Part shown: one piece after another, positions 58,540 to 64,000 of the stretch
Position numbering within the stretch: the stretch's first letter is position 1
Layout: each line of letters begins with the position of its first letter
Source: Echinostoma caproni
Lineage: Eukaryota; Platyhelminthes; Trematoda; Plagiorchiida; Echinostomatidae
Assembly: GCA_900618425.1 (NCBI GenBank)
Contig: UZAN01039381.1
Span: 172,300 to 236,299, forward strand
Length of the DNA: 64,000 nt
Reading direction: 5' to 3'
Program-made: the position numbers and the translations under genes
Notes under the pieces: model-generated
Seen by the model: only the letters and a program-made list of their open reading frames with translations
Databases searched by the model: none
What the model was told of the DNA's origin: nothing

Positions 58540-59600
58540 GATTACAAATCACTAAAGTGATGCTTCTTTACCCCTCTGTTACCTGTGTGCCATGCGATAA
58601 GATGCCATAAATAAAATGTCCCCGGTTTGGACCCAAACAGCCCTTTCCTGGTGTTTAATATTTTGGGGATAACCATGCTCACCTTTTCATCTCCTGGTGA
58701 AAAATTTTGAGCTCGTTTAATCTCTCTGTAAGATTTACCTTTCCCACCGTCATCCCTTTTGCTGATAGATGAAACTTTTCCAAGCATTCCGCATCCTTTC
58801 TGTATCAGCACTACTGAGGTTGAATTTAGTAGTTCAGCTGAGGTTTATCGATGACATAACGTATAGTTACGAATGAATAATTTCCTAGTGCTAACGTTTT
58901 GTTCTGTTCATCTGTGGCACTGGCTCTGTTGTCACGCTCCAGAGCGATAAGAGTAAACCGAAAGTTGCGTTGTGACAGAATCCATCTATAGTAGCTTTGT
59001 GGTTTCCTCTTAGGTGTCTTAGTCAATTTCAGCTCAGAGTTTCTCTTGTTTAGATACATATAGATAGACTGTCCCTTTTCAGTAGTGTTCAGCTTGTTGC
59101 GGAACACCACCATGGTTGTTTAATTTTCCTCTTTCGATCACTGAGAGATGTAACCCCGAATTGGAATTCTACCATAGTTTTTCCACGGCAGCAACGACGC
59201 TCTTAACTTCCCACTCTGGTTCCAGTGCTCAAGCCCAAAAGTTTGCAGTTCCCACTTTGCTGATATTTTGTTCACATTTGAGTGTTTTAGGCTTCCCGAA
59301 ACTGAGTAGCAGCAGGTGGTCACTCCTTCCAAGAAATGTGACACTCTCTACGTTCCTTCGGTGTTTAGTGGACTCCAGATCCATAAGGAAGGATTTTGTC
59401 CAGTTCTGAATCTTGTGTTCTCCGGCACGTTTTTTTAATAACCTTAAAATCAACCCAGTCTGAAAGCTTGGCTTCCTGCGCCCCATGAAGGCAGGTTTCT
59501 GCGTTCCACCGGATTAACTGAAAGGTAAATTTTTTTATTGAGCGATGAGACCGTGTTGGTACGTCCAAAACTCGTAATTGTTCCTCGAAATCATGCACAT
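58540..59600 (-). mobile_element. Decayed non-LTR retrotransposon (LINE), endonuclease end and linker
   Basis: Five consecutive minus-strand open frames in shifting registers run from 59598 down to 58542. The first contains VLDVPTR (about 59560), like the V-x-x-P-T-R motif near the end of APE-type LINE endonucleases. The next has LGRSDHLLLLSFG (about 59300-59335), matching the conserved G-x-S-D-H-x-x-L of the same domain. Further along, KPQSYYRWILSQRNF and a following ATDEQNK segment (about 58890-59000) resemble the linker before the reverse transcriptase in CR1/Jockey-like elements. Frameshifts break it and no reverse transcriptase core is seen. Confidence 0.55.
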
Positions 59601-61330
59601 CCTGGATGCGGTAGCTTGGTTAGTTTTCGACCACTGAGAGATTGCATACCTCGAAAAGTTAGAGTGTAAAATTCCCGTTGAGACATCTATTTACACCTGT
59701 CCTCCTCTATCCTGTCCATAAAACTGAATGCTATTAATCATTGAGAGTGATGTGTGATTACCTTGCCAATTTAGTCTGAGATTGCTATTAACAAATGCGA
59801 AAAAAACATGAACATACTTGTTTCACAGAGCCGGAAGACGAGAAAATTTAACATTTGTTCTTTTATAAAAATAAAAATTCATAACTCCATCTCACTCTTC
59901 ATGAAACATTTGCCCTTATGAGGACAGGAGAACTTCACCAACGTAAGTGGGGGGGGATAAATTAAGATAATCTGTTTAAGCTAGTAATTTTTCCAATTAA
60001 AATTTGCTTCCGCAGTTTCTCGTCAAATTTAAGCTTCTGCTGTTGTACACCTGATACAAACAATGTATATCACATTTCAGGAATTGGTGATAACAACACG
60101 TACTGGTAATCGCAGAGGAGTAATTCTTTGTTTCCACGAACGAATCGACTTAGTCGCCTAATCCAGTGCCCAAGATTGGAATATAACACTAAATGTATCG
60201 TAGAGAACTCGTTATGAGGTGGTTAACACAGAGAAAAAAACTTATTTTTTCTAAGGGAAGTTCTTCGGTATCGCGTATAATCAAAGTATTTTAGCAAGGG
60301 TTGCACCTGGCTCTCAATAAACCATACTTCCAACAACTAGACAACAATATCATTGGTTCGGTTACGTTTGGTATTCTCCTAACTTTACTTCTTAATCGAT
60401 CCTAATAATGTTCACTGAAATTAGGATCTCGTAATATAGCAGACAGTGGTATGAAGCCATGACGCTATGATATCGGTTTGTGTAGCTAAACGTCTGGACA
60501 CTGATAGTCTGAAATATTGTCATTCTTGAACATAAAGGTCGGTCTCTATTCCGTCAAGTGCGTCAGTCTCCAATCTGTGTACTTCAAACCAGTCATGATT
60601 CCATCCATGAATACCTGCTCTTTCTCCCTATGAAATGTAAAAGCTACTCGTCACCTTGCTATGTTTATGCACAGAGTTCGTTTATGCAGATCTGTCCCTT
60701 AGATCTCCAAACTTACATTCTTTCCTTTATCAATCGTAGCTGGAGTACTGCTTCATCGCTACACATGATAAAAACTCATTTGAAAACAATGCAGAATGAT
60801 TGTAGCACAGGATGCAGATGTTTTTGTTCGTGTATTCTCTGAGCTGTACTCCAGTTCCAACATACCAACACTAAGAAAAACTTACATTATTTTACGCCAG
60901 TGGTACATCACTTACTTAGGGATTCCTTTTGATGACAGTCGGCATTTGTGCATTACGATAAGCGGTCAAGGCTCATTCCCGCTCGGGAATTGATCGTTTT
61001 GTAACCTGGGCTTTCTACTCATACAGCAACATTCTTAGTGCTAGTTTTGTCCACTTGCCAAAAAAGGCCAAACATTTCCGGACAGATGGAGCAATGTGTA
61101 GCGATTTGTTTGAATCCTTTTATCCATCTCTAGATGAATAAAACACCGTAGTCAAGGGTAGTATCCATGCGTTCTACCTCCGATGTCCAGCATTTCATCC
61201 TCAGCTGCGTTCACAGATTTGCATTACTGATGAGACCCAACTTAGTCTCCGAAAGCTTCAATATGATCGCGGGTGGGTGTCTAGGATTGTGGGTAGTCAC
61301 ACCACCCTTGCGCCTCGCGAAATGCTCACA
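59601..61330. other. AT-rich intergenic DNA
   Basis: No gene or repeat is recognised. Short open frames at 60558-60993 are Cys/Ser-rich without a motif. Confidence 0.45.
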
Positions 61331-61760
61331 TAAGATCAAGCGTATCAAATAGCCTCTGCCTTCTCGTGGTGGAGGTGTTTTCCCATCAAAGTGAGAGAAC
61401 GAAAAGCCAACATCCGGAAGTGAACGACTGACAGTTCACCTAAGGCAGTTGACTGCAAACCCTGATTCCAAGCCAACCAAGGAGAAGCCTACGAACCACG
61501 TAGACACTTGACAGTGTTAGTGGTTCACCGACTCGTTTGGACATCGAGGTGTACTTAGCACCTGGGATGTTTGACTCCGTCCAGAGAGTGTATGATCCGA
61601 TGAATTGGACACCGGCCCCCAATAGAATGCGGTCTTCACACACCGCCCCGCTGACTTGCGGGTCAGGCTTTAGCTAGCTGCGGACTCCGGTTGTGGATTC
61701 CTTAAGAGAATTCACCTGCCTAGGCCTGGGCAACCTGGCAGCATTCCACTCACATACAAA
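61331..61760. repeat. GC-richer repeat-like block
   Basis: The sequence from CCTCTGCCTTCTCGTGGTGG onward is compositionally unlike its AT-rich flanks and has a 67-codon minus-strand frame at 61440-61643 without a recognisable domain. It may be the end of a LINE or other repeat. The family is unknown and no second copy is in the window. Confidence 0.3.
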
Positions 61761-63760
61761 TCATGGAACGTCTTTCTTGTTCTTAAAGATTATTGTACCA
61801 CGATTTGTTTGTCACAGTCTGGATTGCATTTGAACTCACGCTTTGTATACACGATGAATTCAACATATGAAGGAAGCAATGACGGTTTGATAAATCGAAT
61901 TTTTTAAGCGCCCACATACTTAATAAATATGGTGAAGTGACCAATAACGCCCACTACTTGCCAGTAAACGGTGGAAAATCGAATATTCATGTTTTAGACA
62001 TTTTAAGTTGTAAATCCTTGTTGATAACAAATAACTTCAGACGTAAACGACTAAACGCATGTTCTAACGCCGTAATTGACATTTGGGAGTGCGGGTTGTC
62101 AACTTATCTCAAGTCATGACCGTACTATAGAGAAGCATGTTGGCAGTAGTTTCTCTCATTGCGCAAACCCTCGGATTAAAAATAGCGCGAAGTATCAACA
62201 ATTTTAGTTGACTTGTTGGAGGGCTGACTGTTGAATAAACCCAAATTTGCAATTCCCATGTTTAAAATAATGGTTGAGTTCAAACCTACAGCGTTCCTGT
62301 GTCACGTGCGTCTCCCTCCCAGTTCGATGTTTCTGAGCTCGTTTGTAATCAATACTGTCTCACTGTACGGATTTTGATTCGAGGTTTTGTGTATAATTAT
62401 TCAACGTGAACTTTGTCAACTTCTGTGACAACAAATGACACGTTCGTTGTCGATAAATTTTAGATCTTCAAACTTCAGTGAAACACGTGAAATTGTAGAA
62501 CACGATTGCTGTGCTTGGATTATCCCAGGTGCTGTAAATCGTTTTATTGTGTGATGGTAGCATTTATAGGTTTCAGTCCTTGTAAATGTGTTTATCACCC
62601 ACATGTAAGGTGCATGGCAATACGGTTTAGCTCTGTGTTGTGAGTTTCCCTACTGAGCAGCGATACCCTCAACTCGAATCCTCAAACACGCACAAAACTA
62701 ATGCACTCGTCAGATGATTCCCTCTAGGGACAAAGCGCAACTGACTAGTGCTTTTTGTTCATCATCAACCACTAGTTTTCATCAACACTAAAAAACGGAT
62801 CAACATCATAATTCACTCTAACTTGTTGTTGGTTTGTTCCTGTAAATAACAGAAGTATTCCTCGTAAGCAGTGAAAAATGAAGTTAATAAAAACACTTTT
62901 GAGCTAATCAGTCAGCAGTCTTTCTTCCATTGATCTAGAAATGGTTCATCACCAATCGGAACTTTTTGATACGATGATTTCCATTGTGGATGACAGCTGC
63001 TAGTTTATTCGCATACCTCATGCAAGTGTTGTTTTTCTGATATTATTTTGAGAATTTATGAACATTAAAAAGTACTTGGTTGTTCCTTTGGCTTTAATCA
63101 CATCCACGGTGTAATTGGTCTAAAACGGAAGAGTGAGCAACAAAACGCAACAGCACTGAGTCCAATTTTGTTTCTCCGAACTAGGCTCCAAATGATCTGA
63201 TCGAAACTTCACAGTTCGTCTTAGGAGTAGCACTCAAGTGGAAGCGGTTCGGTGTTCTACAACCTAATGCACTGATGGACACAAACGAAGTTTCCGACGC
63301 AGTTCCTAATGGGGCATTCCTTGGGGAGATGAGAATTCTGTCAATTTCTGTGCACGGATTTGCTGTGTTTCATTTTGCGTACACCGGGATAGCACCACTC
63401 TGATCTGCTTTCCACTCTTCCGTCACATTTCTCACAATCAGAAAGCTAGTAATTCAGCTACTATGTCACAAAATCAGGCCAAAAAATGTACGACCAGTTC
63501 GATTTTTCTTCTACTGATAATCAACAAAGTGAATACTTTTATTTGTGTGTGTGTTGAACGCCGAAAGGATTGAACGCACCGAACGCTTCTGTAGTTCTGT
63601 CTCCAGGTTTCGGAGACCCTCACTCCTCAAATCACGGTTGTATCCCGGTATGAATAGGAGTAGTACTCGTAACAGTGGTAGTAGATCACACTCATCAGCG
63701 CGGCGCTTGTCTACGAGTACAATTGCATTCGGCCGTATACGTGCACACTGATAGACAAGA
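61761..63760. other. AT-rich intergenic DNA
   Basis: Nothing recognisable. GC content rises from about 63240 towards the right edge, which could mark the 5' region of a gene beyond the window. Confidence 0.45.
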
Positions 63761-63952
63761 ATGCGACCGAGGTTGATTCTTCTGATCCTCATCTGTTGCG
63801 GGTTCCTCACCGTTGATTATGAAGCACATCGGTGTATAGCGGTCGTACACATACACACAAGCACACCAACACCCGCAAACGGGAACAGAAAGAATCTGAG
63901 TGCGGATCAGGCAGTCTACTGTCGTTTCTGGCTCATTACCCGAAACTCCTGA
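63761..63952 (+). CDS. Possible first exon with signal peptide of a next gene
   Basis: ATG at 63761 opens a frame beginning MRPRLILLILICCGFLTVDY, which has the basic n-region, hydrophobic h-region and polar end of a secretory signal peptide. The frame continues through a Thr/Pro-rich stretch to a stop at 63950-63952; if this is an exon, it probably ends earlier at a donor (for example GT near 63833 or 63842). Local GC and CpG are higher than in the preceding 2 kb. The downstream exons would be outside the window. An overlapping 99-codon minus-strand frame (63511-63810) makes chance possible. Confidence 0.28.
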   Translation: MRPRLILLILICCGFLTVDYEAHRCIAVVHIHTSTPTPANGNRKNLSADQAVYCRFWLITRNS

Positions 63953-64000
63953 CCGATTCTAATTCAATCACGATATCTAATACCCTTTCGTGAGTAAGTT

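Noticed and set aside
1..64000. CRISPR arrays, bacterial operons, prophage or restriction systems
   Set aside because: No spaced repeats, no tightly packed ORFs and clear spliced animal-type exons; the window is eukaryotic.

Overview
The window reads as an AT-rich, intron-heavy, repeat-rich animal genome. A parasitic flatworm (trematode, Fasciola-like) is the best guess. The basis is the multi-kilobase introns full of decayed retroelements, a Penelope-like fragment with a GIY-YIG endonuclease, abundant tRNA-derived SINEs, and protein similarity to invertebrate Ig/FN3 adhesion receptors. The taxon is an inference, because no rRNA or species-diagnostic gene is present.

One large plus-strand gene fills most of the window (about 6.0 to 55.0 kb). 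Its 5' exons lie upstream of the window. Nine exons can be joined with matching splice phases and no stop: an Ig domain split over 6007-6182 and ~10551-10749; a divergent Ig-like domain at 14138-14680; a fibronectin type III (FN3) domain split over 24263-24502 and 30417-30512; a second FN3-like region split over 33311-33748 and 45545-45673; a transmembrane exon at 51633-51876; and the last cytoplasmic exon at 54482-54989, followed 22 bp later by AATAAA. The joined product is about 856 residues, N-terminally incomplete, and looks like a type I cell-surface adhesion receptor (Ig..Ig-FN3-FN3-TM-tail, broadly Echinoid/nephrin/Sidestep-like). Most introns are phase 1, so five consecutive internal exons are symmetric.

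The introns hold mobile DNA. There are four copies of one tRNA-derived SINE family (36.6, 38.3, 40.5, 49.6 kb), other tRNA-like SINE candidates (11.1, 20.1, 20.9 kb), a Ty3/gypsy-type gag remnant with 30-bp direct repeats (36.9-38.3 kb), a mini Penelope-like element bounded by near-perfect inverted arms (52.3-53.2 kb), two diverged copies of an unnamed ~450-500 bp repeat (3.3 and 28.8 kb), hammerhead-ribozyme-like cores (32.4 and 20.0 kb), and three (AT)n tracts. Two assembly gaps (23214-23666, 47060-47575) interrupt introns; the first is flanked by an exact duplication that suggests a misjoin.

Downstream of the receptor (55-64 kb) are a candidate alternative last exon (55209-55344), a decayed minus-strand non-LTR retrotransposon (58.5-59.6 kb), a GC-richer repeat-like block (61.3-61.8 kb), and near the right edge a plus-strand ORF beginning with a signal-peptide-like sequence (63761), possibly the first exon of the next gene. 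The rest shows no supportable gene. The most unusual items are the inverted-arm Penelope fragment, the composite inverted SINE, the hammerhead-like cores, and the phase-compatible alternative last exon.
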